A DNA stretch of 64,000 nucleotides from Maniola hyperantus (lineage: Eukaryota > Arthropoda > Insecta > Lepidoptera > Nymphalidae). Position numbers and translations under genes: made by a program. The stretch lies in contig NC_048546.1 of the NCBI RefSeq assembly GCF_902806685.2, positions 4,464,001-4,528,000 on the forward strand, read 5' to 3'. The notes under the pieces were generated by a model that saw nothing but the letters and a program-made list of their open reading frames with translations, did not search any database and was not told the DNA's origin. Positions 45,370 through 56,193 of the stretch are shown one piece after another (position 1 is the stretch's first letter; every line of letters begins with the position of its first letter).

Positions 45370-45575
45370 ATCATCATCATGATCATCCCATCGCCGGCTC
45401 ACTACAGAGCACGGGTCTCCTCTCAGAGTGAGAAGGGTTTTGGCCATAGTCTACCACGCTGGCCATGTGCGGATTGGTAGACTTCACACACCTTTGAGAA
45501 CATTATGGATAACTCTCAGGCATGCAGGTTTCCTCACGATGTTTTCCTTCATCGTTTGTTAACATGATTTATTAA
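45370..45575 (-). mobile_element. Metulj-like SINE, 5' truncated
   Basis: Plus strand: CATCATCATCATGATCATCC, CCATCGCCGGCTCACTACAG, GACTTCACACACCTTTGAGA and TTTCCTCACGATGTTTTCCT. It stops near 45575, before the tRNA-like head seen at 61376-61686. Confidence 0.82.
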
Positions 45576-46092
45576 CATTGGGCAAAAATTTTACCTTTAA
45601 TCTTAAGGCGAGTCACCGAGGTGGGCAGCGCGGCTTGTAATTAAACCGCTTGGCAACATTCAAATACTGTGTTTCAAATTCAAAATTTGAATTTAATAAA
45701 TTATAGAAGTCTTGTTGAAAACCAAAATTTAGCAGGTTCTCTGTAGTACTTAAAGACAAATATTTCCATATAAAAATTATTTGCCAAGTCGGAAATTTTA
45801 GTATTAAATAATTCGTTTTAGACTTTTATTTCGGCTTATTTCAAGATTTTATTTGATCGAGTAAAGTACTTCCTATTGTGTATCAAAGTAGCACATTCTT
45901 TAGACAATGTCTTTAGGTATATTGTATATTTTTAGTAAGACCATTATTTAATAGTAAATACCTAAAACATTTGATCTAGCAAACCAGTTTTTTCCGCTTA
46001 GCCTCGGTGACTCGCCTTACTCACAGATATGAATATTGATCATGTTAATAAGTAATAACACTTTCCTAGTTCCTTGTCAGCTTAGGTATAAC
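45576..46092. other. No gene seen
   Basis: The phrase CGAGTCACCGAGG at about 45612 recurs inverted near 46002-46016 (CCTCGGTGACTCGCC), so these may be the ends of a decayed inverted-repeat element of about 410 bp. Confidence 0.45.
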
Positions 46093-46195
46093 TACTACGC
46101 GACAGGTCCAGATAGCAATCGGGGGACGCTTCGTACACCCGCACAAGATTAGCGCGGGGGCTGTGCGGGACGTTCTCTCCCCTACCTATAGGTTG
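46093..46195. mobile_element. MITE of the TAGTCCGCGACAGG family, rearranged copy 7
   Basis: TACTACGCGACAGGTCCAGA starts it; GCGCGGGGGCTGTGCGGGAC is interior. The right end is lost next to another MITE. Confidence 0.55.
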
Positions 46196-46525
46196 TTAGG
46201 GTGACCGGTGACCAATCAACACAGCTACGCTGTGCTGTGCTGTGGTATGCTCTATCGCTCCTCTTAAATTATAATGAAGATACAAACAAACCTTTCTGTG
46301 CTGTGTTTAAAACATTGCGTTGCGATACGTGTTGGCTAGCTCGTCATCGCGGTGTGTATATCGCTGTCTTCCATCTATCTGACTTGCACTTGTGCACATG
46401 CATGTCACGCTGTCGCAGTCGCACAGCACACCGCGCAGGACAATGTTGTTTGTAGAAACAGCACCAGAAAGTTAGCTTAGTTGAGCACAGCACAGCGCAG
46501 CATAGCTCAATGTCACTAACACACG
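46194..46525. mobile_element. MITE with CTGTGCTGTGCTG arms
   Basis: Left arm TACGCTGTGCTGTGCTGTGG and right arm GAGCACAGCACAGCGCAGC are inverted; the outer ends TGTTAGGGTGAC and GTCACTAACACACG also pair loosely. Confidence 0.6.
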
Positions 46526-46857
46526 TTTCCTTCGCGCTTTGCGTGTCCGAACTTTAAGAGGCGAGTAAAGAAAAATAAAACGAATATCAGTTCATCATCA
46601 TCATTTTAATGTTATTTACAAAAAATTCGGTGGACATCATCAACAACAGCATGGACTTGTACCATTTACAAAGCGGCGCTAGAATTATTATTTCACACAA
46701 TGACACTTGGTTTAAACTGTTTACATATTATATTACTTCCAAATACCTACTTAATTCGGTGAAAATATTTTAAATCGAAAGGTAGAACTAAAAAGGTAGC
46801 TCAAAACTCCAAATCGCCAGCGGTTTTAGTGAAAAATGACGATAATATACTGAGACC
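46526..46857. other. No feature seen
   Basis: AT-rich, unremarkable. Confidence 0.4.
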
Positions 46858-47038
46858 TTAGGCTTAATTTACACTGATAAGGAATCGAAGCGAATTTCTA
46901 AAATATAACATAACATATTGACTTCTTTCATTTGAGCAAGAAATTTGTGTTTTATGTGGAGATAAAAGTCAATAGGTTCCTATGCTATGTAATATTTTAG
47001 AAATTCGGTCCGATTCTCTATCAGTGAAAATTGAGCCT
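46858..47038. mobile_element. MITE with TTAGGCTTAATTTACACTGA ends
   Basis: Left TTAGGCTTAATTTACACTGA pairs with the reversed right end TTAGGCTCAATTTTCACTGA; arms continue through GAATTTCTAAAATAT on both sides. It abuts the next MITE with almost no spacer. Confidence 0.8.
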
Positions 47039-47357
47039 AAGAGCGATCATGCACTCATCCGATCCGTTCGAAAATACGTTCCGAAGTAGTCATACAACTA
47101 TTTGTATAGTAGCTTAAGCACTACGTCCGACTTCCATCATCCGAGTTCTCTCCGATCCGTGAGAATATCTCGGACTCAAATCGGACATATGACGTAGATA
47201 TATGTCAAAATGTCCACTGAATAGCTTGGATTTGGATCAGAGTTTTCTGTAGTCAATGCAGAGATGGGATTAGTGCGTAAGCAATATCCGAGTTCGGTTC
47301 TAGTTTTTATATCCGTATTTTCACGAATTTGGATTGGATGAGTGCGTGATCGCTCTG
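47039..47357. mobile_element. MITE of the AGCGATCACGCACTC family, uninterrupted
   Basis: Left AGAGCGATCATGCACTCATC and reversed right AGAGCGATCACGCACTCATC are inverted ends with one difference. Same family as 26246-26637. Confidence 0.8.
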
Positions 47358-48347
47358 AGTGTAACTTTTGTTGATTAATGTGACGTATTGGTAGCAGTAA
47401 ATGTCATTAAGTACGGACGGTTAAACGGCGTCATTTGATATTTTTCATAGGCTTCTATGGTATTTTCATATAATGGCAGATTTACGTAACTCCGATGTCA
47501 CGTTTTTTACCTTCAAAAGTTACACTATTCATTGGGCTCAGGCGCTAATTCCTCAGTTAGTAGTTACTACACAAATCTCTTAATTGCCAGGTCTAAAATC
47601 AGTGTATCCCTTACTGCACGAAACATTGTGAAAAGAATAACATGACCTATAGTTTCGTTAGGAGATTTTTGTACAACTAGCACCAATATTGGTAAAATTG
47701 ATCAGCCTTAGCGGACCATTTGCAAAACTTTGGTTCACCTCCCCTTGCTTACCCAATAGTTTACCTTTGAGGCTATATTTTATCGACTTTTTACAGTATG
47801 TACAGTGTACACTTTCCATTCCTAATTTCACCACAAAATTGAATAGAAAATATTTATTAATTTTTATCAGACCATGGATATAGACTACCTCTCATGAATA
47901 AGGAAAGACTACAGAATAGGTATCTCCCCATTTAGTTTAAGAAAAAGATTAATAAAGCTAATTCAACAGCCACTTTGTGACATCAGTGCATCATAAGGCG
48001 CAGTAAAACTTTTTTCAAAAAGGTGTTGCACAGAAAATAATCCAAATGTATTTATTTTGAATCATAATATAATAACTATTATTTTAAAAACATCGCAATT
48101 TACAATATATTATATGTAAACAGATTAGATAACATAAAAAACAATACTTTGAGCCAATACTGAATAAAATACAAAACAAATAATTCAGGGATTTCTGATG
48201 GTGTTGAGCCAATTTCACTAGATTTAAACTAGCGTAAATTGTTATAAAATAAATGATTTTTTAAATATATTATCATACAATTTTATTTATATTAAATGAT
48301 ATCAATTATATAAAACTGGTGCTTATTATACCTATTACACGTAAACG
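47358..48347. other. AT-rich, gene-free
   Basis: No coding signal. Many TTTATT words on the plus strand (AATAAA on the minus) make a 3' untranslated region of a minus-strand gene conceivable. Confidence 0.35.
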
Positions 48348-48830
48348 CAGGTCCAGACGCGAGTAATGTACCTATCAGAATTTTTCGTTTGAGAGGTCAC
48401 TACGAACATTTGAATGTGGACTTTAGAGACTTTCGACACCTAATTGCCGAAAGTTGTGGTGAATTATTTGACGATTCAAAAGCACTTGTTAAAGTTTACT
48501 TGAATATATCTCTACATGGTATAAAATAAAGTCGCTTCCCGCTGTCTGTATGTATGAACGCGTAGATGTTTTAAACTACGCAACTGATTTTAATGCGGTT
48601 TTCACCAATAGATAGTGTTAAGAGGAAGGTTTATAGCTATAGCTTAATTCTCAAAAAATTAGAGATCCCTAGAGAAATCGAAATAATGTCGAAATAAGAT
48701 GAAAGTCCACCTTTAAAGCTCGTGCCCGGCGCTCGCGCTGTTCCAAACACAAAGCGCTTATTTGGATAGAGTTCATGTGCTAATTGGAGTTGCTTTACAC
48801 GATATGCATTACATTACACGCTTCTGGACC
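48348..48830. mobile_element. MITE with AGGTCCAGACGCGAGTAATG ends and internal insertion
   Basis: AGGTCCAGACGCGAGTAATG at the left pairs with reversed AGGTCCAGAAGCGTGTAATG at the right. Inside is a dispersed repeat starting AAAATAAAGTCGCTTCCCGC with AACTGATTTTAATGCGGTTT, plus a LINE tail piece near 48474-48510. Confidence 0.65.
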
Positions 48831-48835
48831 TATCT

Positions 48836-49014
48836 TAAAGGCAGGTCTAAACGTGTGTAATGTAATGCGTCGTCGAGTTGAACTTCGAACGAGCATTGGA
48901 AATGTTTGCAAAAAAACTGACACTCGTTGAACCCCAGCACGTTTCATATTCATAGTATCGTCCATACCAAGAATTCGCGTTACATTACATTACTCGCGTC
49001 TGGACACGCCTTAT
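48836..49014. mobile_element. MITE, same family, second copy adjacent
   Basis: Left AAAGGCAGGTCTAAACGTGT and reversed right TAAGGCGTGTCCAGACGCGA. A 179-bp relative of 48348-48830, next to it. Confidence 0.72.
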
Positions 49015-49019
49015 GACAA

Positions 49020-50370
49020 TGACCATTTATTCCAGTACACTTCATTCTTTTTCGTGATGACACATTGGTATCAACTCCATAAAAATTCATTTTCAATATC
49101 TTAAAAACATAATAACACTTTTGGTTTATACATAAAGCTATAACAACAGTTAACTTTTGAAATATTATTAATAATACATGTCGTACAATTCTTATAGCAG
49201 TTCACGTTAAAAACTTATTTATTAAAATCATTACAATCCATTACACAATAATATTTAATTAATTAATGAATTACATAATAATATTACAGGCTTGTTATAA
49301 AAGAAATATATTTTTTCGTATTAAGCATTTGTATCACATAATTTGTTTTCCTATATCTAACGCCTAATTCTCAATGTTTTAATAACTCACTAAGTACACT
49401 TACGAGCTAAATTACGCAATATATTGACACAAAAATATCTTTTGATATACATATTCTTGTAAAATATATTAGTACTAAACACATCACGCATACTGGATGT
49501 AATATAACATATACTGACTTGTGATTGTGACCACTGCCTATCGTAAATCAACAAACACCTGTAACAACGTTACATATTATATTGATTTTGTTACTTCATT
49601 TGGTTATTTTAAAATAGGTACTTTATTCCTACTAAAAGTTAAAAAATTCTAAATAAAATTATGTTATCCTTACATCCAGTACTAAACAACTGATAAAGAG
49701 TAGCACAGTTTGACTAACAAAACGATATTATAAATACATAAATAAGTTTGTACACAGTTATCTGGTAAAATTCGCGACCCCTAAGAACTTGCATTTTTTT
49801 ACAAGTTACAGTTATTTAAAAAAACCCGCGATTTTTGTGGAAAACAAAACGACGATTTAGTTAAAAATTCTCAACTTTTGTCCGAAGGTATTAGGGGTCA
49901 TTGAGAGCATTTGACCTCCCCTAGAACCCATATTATAAGTGATCGTGATGTTTTACCAGCTGAATGTAAATTAGCGCATTTTTAGGTATTATACGAAAAA
50001 AAACACAAAATCTTATGAAACAACTAATAAAACTTGCGCTACAGTTTACAATTTTAAAGCCAGGTTTGAACCTGGCATAGGCTTAGTTATCATTTGAACA
50101 CATATCTATCAATGAAACATTATTTGGTATCGAATGGTTACAGACAATTGACTGCGTTGCGTTCACTCACATCAATATTATAATACCTACAATAACTCTA
50201 GATACTTGATAGCTCTACTTACACTATTGTTCATAGCAATGGCACATGATAAAAGTTGTAGAATTGCAATACTTAGTAAAATTGAGTAAAAACCGTTAGG
50301 ACGTAATTGAATCGCAATTTGAGAGTTTCTCTAGCTATGCCACAAATATGACGCGTCAGTCGCGACGGTC
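49020..50370. other. AT-rich, gene-free
   Basis: No ORF or repeat of note. Could be 3' untranslated or intergenic. Confidence 0.4.
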
Positions 50371-50543
50371 TATACCTTATACGCGGAACGAAGTTAATAT
50401 ATCACTCTCTCTACCTAATCCCTTACAAAAACAGAGAGCACTATACTAAGTTGGTATAGCGCTCTCTCTGTTACGTACCGATACAAATGATAGAGCCAAA
50501 CAAAGAGAGCTCTATATTAACTTCATTCCGCGGATAGTGTATA
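50371..50543. mobile_element. MITE with TATACCTTATACGCGGAACG ends
   Basis: Left TATACCTTATACGCGGAACG and reversed right TATACACTATCCGCGGAATG, both followed by AAGTTAATATA. The centre has two opposed AGAGAGC runs. Confidence 0.82.
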
Positions 50544-50567
50544 ATATGTGACTGAATTCATATCGTA

Positions 50568-51224
50568 GAAGGTAGTCATTGAGGTATGCGACCACGACCA
50601 CGCGCAACTTATCGCTCACATCAAATACTCTTCATACTTTTTATACTAAGTATAGTTTATGTGTCGCGTTCTAGTACCTCAAATAGGGTAGAAATTGCGC
50701 TAAGCCATCGCGACTCTTTCACTCTCGATTCTGCTTGTTTGGTTCCGTCCATGTTGGTAACCAATGTGTCGTAACCAACTATGAAATAAGATTAATATTT
50801 TGTCTTTTCGTATATAAGATAAAATCAAGAATATTTTATCCGAGTTCGTAACGGAATAAGATTAAAATTACGTCGTTTCGTAGTAACCAGTTACAAAAAA
50901 ACATTAATCTTATATTCCGTTATGAACCCGGATAAAATACTCTTGGTTAGTACCTAACCAGCTACGAAACGGCGTAATTTTAATCTTATCCCGTTACGAA
51001 CCCGGATAAAATATTCTTAATTAATAACCAGTTACGAAAAGACGAAGTATAAATTTTATTTCGTAGCTGGTTACGAAACATTGGTTATCAACGTGGACGG
51101 AACCGCAATGAAGAGCATTAGGTGAGCGACTGCGATACCTTGCATACACTCGCGACACGAAACAAAAGTTTCGCATGACGCGGTCGCGCAGCTCAAAGTT
51201 TACGTAAAGTCTACCTTGATAGTG
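50568..51224. mobile_element. Outer MITE (GAAGGTAG / CTACCTT ends), interrupted
   Basis: Left AAGGTAGTCATTGAGGTATG and right TACGTAAAGTCTACCTT are compatible inverted ends; CTCGCGACACG and CGGTCGCGC lie subterminally. Resembles 63636-63826. The foldback element 50741-51104 interrupts it. Confidence 0.5.
50741..51104. mobile_element. Long foldback element, nested
   Basis: The first ~180 bp and last ~180 bp are imperfect reverse complements. The ends are GGTTCCGTCCATGTTGGTAA and, reversed, GGTTCCGTCCACGTTGATAA; CCAGTTACGAAA-type and CCGGATAAAATA words repeat in both arms. No coding capacity. Confidence 0.82.
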
Positions 51225-52903
51225 TTCTTAGATAACGACGAGAGGCCACTACCGAGTACCGCCTAATATACCCACAATGTAAGAGTCGCGTTCGATTTTG
51301 GATTGCATCGTACGATATTTAGTCAAGCTCAAACCTATCTTAACATTAGACTTAAAAGTGACTCTTTCTATGTCGCTACTTTAGTTTTTATTCTAGCGCG
51401 TGCGTACGCAATTTAAACACTAAAATTATAGTTCATGGCGATTTCAATAAAAACCTATCTAGAATTCACTAGGTATAAGGTATTTTTAAAGAGAACAAGA
51501 ATCAGTTCATAAGTATCTCTCTCGTTAGTAAAATAGCGAAACTCGAAAAGTCAATTAGTTATCCGATAAAGTAATAGTCGATTTTGAAAATGCCTAAGTA
51601 TGTGTAGTAATATGTGCTCATACAAAAATAACAAAGCTTCTATAAGAACTAGGGCTAAAGAAATAGGGTTTTAGGTTTAAGTCCTATTTGAAGTCTCCAT
51701 TTTAAATGAGAAACCTACTCAGTAATTTTTTGGCTTTATTTTTTTTTAGAAAACCTATGACGTTTTTCTAATTGCTAACAATTTTAGGGGAGTTTTTAAA
51801 CTACTTTCTATATTTTGAGTAGTCGTTTGTTTAGTGGTTATTAGCCGCTTGGTATTTAGTTAAAACATCAAGACGGTTGATTTAAAACAATTTTATTTGA
51901 ACTACCTACCTAAGTATTAGTGTTTATTTACAGGTGTGAAATTAATATCTACCTACTGTATTTACAATTTCATTTTTATTTATTTTTATATTTTTTATTT
52001 TTAGACCGGATCAAACTATAAACCAAAATAAATACCTACTTACTTAGGTATGTATTAGTATTATCAGTAATTTGAATAGGGACTGGAGAATAATCCAAAA
52101 AATAAAAATAAAAAATCTAGAAAACTTGTATTACCAATTTTTTTTTCTTAGAAATGGAGACTTATTTTATTACCTATTAAGTTTATCTTGCTCGAAATTA
52201 TTATGGTACACATCGGCAATCAACACGTGTAAAATTTATGTAAGCCATTATTATATACAGAGTCCTATCTAGTAACTTCATTAAGTAACATGTTACATGA
52301 CAGACTTTACAATTTACATCTGCCTTCATACAATCGCCCGTTTTTTTAAACCTTAATCTAAGGGGGTTTTGTTTAAAGTTTATCATACGGGGTTTAGAAC
52401 AATAAGTTTACTTCAACGGTCGAAATATACTTTCTCTCATACGTTTACTTATTACTCATAATAAGTACCTCAGTACATATATATATTATAATTAGTTTTT
52501 GAGTTCATTACTTTTTGAATAACTTACTTTTCATTACAAATGACCATATTAATTAATACTTATATGGCACAATCGGAAATTAAAATTCTACATAAAAGGC
52601 ACGGCAAAATAACTGCATTAATTCGATAACCAAGGAAATAAATCTTACTGTAAAACATGCCAATTGAAAATATTAATAAAATAATAATAAGCGAATACGC
52701 TTTTAGATATATTAAAGCCATACGGTCTTAATAAAAAAACTTTATAAGATGTTTAAACTGATCTTAAACTCGTGCTTTTTATAATAAGGTCAATAAGGTT
52801 TAAAATATAGAAAAAGATTGTATAAAACATAGTTTTTTCACACATACCTACCGTCTGCACGTTTAAGAACATTGGTTTATAATCTACACTGTGTAGGTTT
52901 ATA
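51225..52903. other. AT-rich, gene-free
   Basis: About 1.7 kb without exon, RNA gene or clear repeat. Confidence 0.45.
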
Positions 52904-53033
52904 TAATGTGTACAGAATCAGTTCTCACGCGCCATTTTAACTTTATGTGTCAACTGTCATGTCAAAGGTACGCTTTTGATATGACAGTTGACACATTTAA
53001 AATGGCGCGTGAGAACTCATTTTGTACGGACTA
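52904..53033. mobile_element. MITE with near-perfect arms
   Basis: The arms around GTTCTCACGCGCCATTTTAA and GTGTCAACTGTCAT are almost exactly mirrored (CTTTTG-centred loop). TA flanks both ends (52902-52903, 53034-53035). Confidence 0.85.
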
Positions 53034-53035
53034 TA

Positions 53036-55465
53036 CCTCTTCGATGAGATCTTCATTTCATATTTCATAAGTTCTACACAATTCTTGTAATCCATAATTA
53101 TTATAAAAATTAACCTCAAATGTTTACGCTATTTTGCACCATAAGTACAATATTATACAGTTGGTATATCTTCGGACATAATTTTACATAATAAAGAATT
53201 CGTATTAGTACATGATAGTTACACTATTATTAAAATATAACACAGCATTCAACATGGCTTGCAGGACATTGAAAATATTGCTTATATTATTTTATCTATT
53301 GAATATAATTTATTTATTGAAATTAATTATTTTAACACAATTTATTTACTTTTGTTTTATAACAGAAAGTAATAATTACAACTAGAATTTTATATTTTAT
53401 AAGTACCTACTTAAAACAGTAAACAATATTTTCAATGTCTACAGCCAATCAAATTTGGATCTTATTCAACTTATAACAAACATTTTACAATCGAGACTTA
53501 GGTGTCTCGTCGACAAAACTATCTTATTTAAATTCTATCTACTCATTTATACACATTCGCGTTTTGAGACCTCGGTATCAAGCAGAAGTAGAAGAAAGGT
53601 TAGAAGAAAGATAGCATGGTTGACCTACAAAACCGTGCTTGGACTTAACCGTAAAAGTAATACAATATCTTCAAGGTAGTGTTTAGTAATTAGAAAAGTT
53701 TTACGTAACTAAACGTAAGGGATGGGCGGTCCATAGGAGATATGCGAAAAAGATGTACTAGAAAAACGTGACAATACATCCTTTTAAATAACAAAAAGGA
53801 TTATTAGAATCGGTTCGATTTGCTGGAGTTATGGAGTAGCGCAGCCAAAAAAATACGCGCAAATTGACACTTTCTTTTATTTAAAGTTGGTTAAAAATTG
53901 AAAATAAGGTTGGTTAATGGTTTGCCATTAGGCAATATGAAAACAAACCGATCATTTCGGTTCTATTTCTAGCTAGCACATCTTTGTAGCCAGTCCCCTA
54001 TAGATTTTGATACGGTATTCTACTACTATGTAGTTACTAATTATGCTATTAAAAATAATTCTTTGAAAACAATAGCTCCTTTTTTACCACAAATTCACAC
54101 CAAACGAAATAAACTATTTCTTTTGTTCGATCTTCCAACACTTGAATTAAAAGGACCTGTTGGAAATTAAAAGGACCTATTTGAGATACCAGCTGTTTTG
54201 AAATTTGGGTTAGTATTCTAACTACGTTAGGGGCGAAGGGTTGGAAATAGAAAACATGCTTTTTAGTAACTAACTACTTGATATCTATTAATTTGCGTCT
54301 ACTTATATTTCTTAATAGATAAAAAGGTTGGTTTTAGGTTTAAACTTAAAATGATCATGAAGTGAAGCCTCATGGTTTTGCGATTGAATTGTTCAGCATA
54401 ATATTATACTATGTAATAGAATATGCTACAAGTAAGATAGGTGAGCCATGATAGGGCTTGTCAATAAATATAATATTTCAACTAAAATGCATAAGTCAAG
54501 AAAATAAATCGCTTTATTTTAGGGTCAAATTAATAATAACGAGAAATGGTCTCAAGCACTGAAAAGGACATATACAAGTACGCTAGAACAACTTAAGACG
54601 TGTGACGTGTGTGTGTGTGGAGAAAATGACAGTTATTTTTTGGCCGATTTGAAGTGCCCCACGGAGCGTACCACCATTTAAATAGACACTTTGTGTGAAA
54701 ATTTGACCATTTAATGGTTATCGCGTTGACACAATGTTGATGTCTCATCAGTAACATTTAGTTCCGAGTACGCTCACTGCTGCTATCAGTACCAAAAAGG
54801 CGAAAATAAAGTAGTTTAAAAAACAGGTCGGCAATCGCTGGTCCAATGTGTATTAATATTTAATAGAGATCAGTATTCTCGAGCCACACGTTCAAATTGC
54901 ATTTTATCGAAATCAAATAAGGAAAATAATTGATCGACTAATAAATTATTGCCCTAAACATGCTATATAACATGATATTAGATGACACAGAATCAATCTA
55001 CTTATCGAATAACATAAAAGTAAAAGATTGCCACAAGAATGAAGGAAAAGTTAGTGAGGTCTCAACCGCTACATTGAATTAATATTCTATCTACTGTTGA
55101 TGCGCGAGATAAATGCCATCGGCGCCTGTGTTTTATCATTATCAGTCACGAGGCGGACAAGATGTCGACAAAATAAGATAACTAGGCTACACTTGCTATC
55201 TTATAGCCGAATACAGAAAGTTCTCAAGCCGTGTCCTTAGGCGACCAGCGAGCGGCTGACTGTCCGAACACGTGACACGAAAAAAGCGTCTTTAAAGAGT
55301 TTTGAAAACGCGTCAATATTGATTTGGGTACAATACTAGTTAAAACGTTAAAGCTACGCGTCCGCTGAACCGAAATCGGAACGTACGCAGCATAAGGATA
55401 TATTGCTCTTTATATTGAGTTTTATAGTATGCACTGGATCAGCAAATTCCCAATGTCACCTGCCC
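53036..55465. other. AT-rich, gene-free
   Basis: No coding signal in 2.4 kb. It lies directly downstream of the transporter stop codon (minus strand) and may contain its 3' untranslated region. Confidence 0.4.
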
Positions 55466-55620
55466 CCCGATTATGTAAGAATAACCATTTCATCGCTATC
55501 GCAATCGTCAACAAATTCTGCCCTTTGATTGGTTGATTCGCTGTTTACATTTTTTCACAGCCAATCAGAATTTCTTGACGATTGCGATAGCCATGAAAAA
55601 ATTCTTACACAATTGGGGGG
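55466..55620. mobile_element. MITE with CCCCCCGATTATGTAAGAAT ends
   Basis: Left CCCCCCGATTATGTAAGAAT and reversed right CCCCCCAATTGTGTAAGAAT, then TATCGCAATCGTCAA in both arms. CTG flanks each side, and CTGGATCAGCAA occurs both 19 bp left of the element and immediately right of it. Confidence 0.82.
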
Positions 55621-55626
55621 CTGGAT

Positions 55627-55775
55627 CAGCAAGTGATTGGCACAAGTATCCACCCAAAGAAGTCGGCTAGTATGAAAATACCGATGCAAACTCCGAACAC
55701 TATGGACGCACCCTGTAGCATGTAAATGCCGACCCTCCGATTCTGACCTAGTGCATACGGACTTTTCGTATGAAC
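55627..55775 (-). other. Unassigned ORF with a membrane-like segment
   Basis: The minus strand is open for about 50 codons to a TGA at 55632 and reads KSPYALGQNRRVGIYMLQGA then a strongly hydrophobic stretch (GVCIGIFILADFFGWILV). It ends 4 bp from a MITE and begins at a LINE tail. It could be an alternative or relic last exon of the transporter, an unrelated coding relic, or chance. No acceptor was identified. Confidence 0.25.
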
Positions 55776-55858
55776 TTTCTTCTCGGTAGGAAAGACATTC
55801 TGAACCAGAGGTAGATTCTTTGATGATTCAAAAGCACTTGTAAAAGTTTATTTGATAC
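55776..55858 (+). repeat. LINE 3' tail fragment
   Basis: TTCTCGGTAGGAAAGACATT and GATTCAAAAGCACTTGTAAA match the 3' end of the LINE at 18896-19790. Confidence 0.55.
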
Positions 55859-55970
55859 GTTTCAGTATTCGGCTGTTAGTGCAAATAATAAAATGCATCG
55901 ACATTCCGTCTCCGTATCTACTATTTAGGTCACAGTCGCACCACTGGCACTCAGCTCGCGATGTGTCGAC

Positions 55971-56193
55971 TTACAGCACGCTCTCGCGCTGGGAGAGCTC
56001 CGTGGGGCTGGTGGGCGACGTGGGCGAGGGAGGGTCGGAGGGCGAGGCGGCGGTGCGCGTGATAGCGGGCGCGCGTGCTAGTGCGGCGCCCATGGTGATG
56101 GGCGTGTCGTCGGGGTCGTCCTCCTCGCCCTCCTCCAGGTCCTCGTCGATGGGCGTCAGCACGTCCAGCGGCTGCTGGATTTCCTCTGGTTTC
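55971..56193 (-). CDS. Transporter terminal exon
   Basis: Encodes the cytoplasmic tail, KPEEIQQPLDVLTPIDEDLE onward, ending TELSQRESVL and TAA. The chosen acceptor is GGTACAG|GAAACC. A second AG 24 nt upstream (GTACCCAG at 56217) is in frame and would add eight residues (LTFILWYR); the nearer site has the better pyrimidine tract. The plus-strand ORF and the other minus frame here are shadows of GC-rich coding sequence. Confidence 0.9.
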
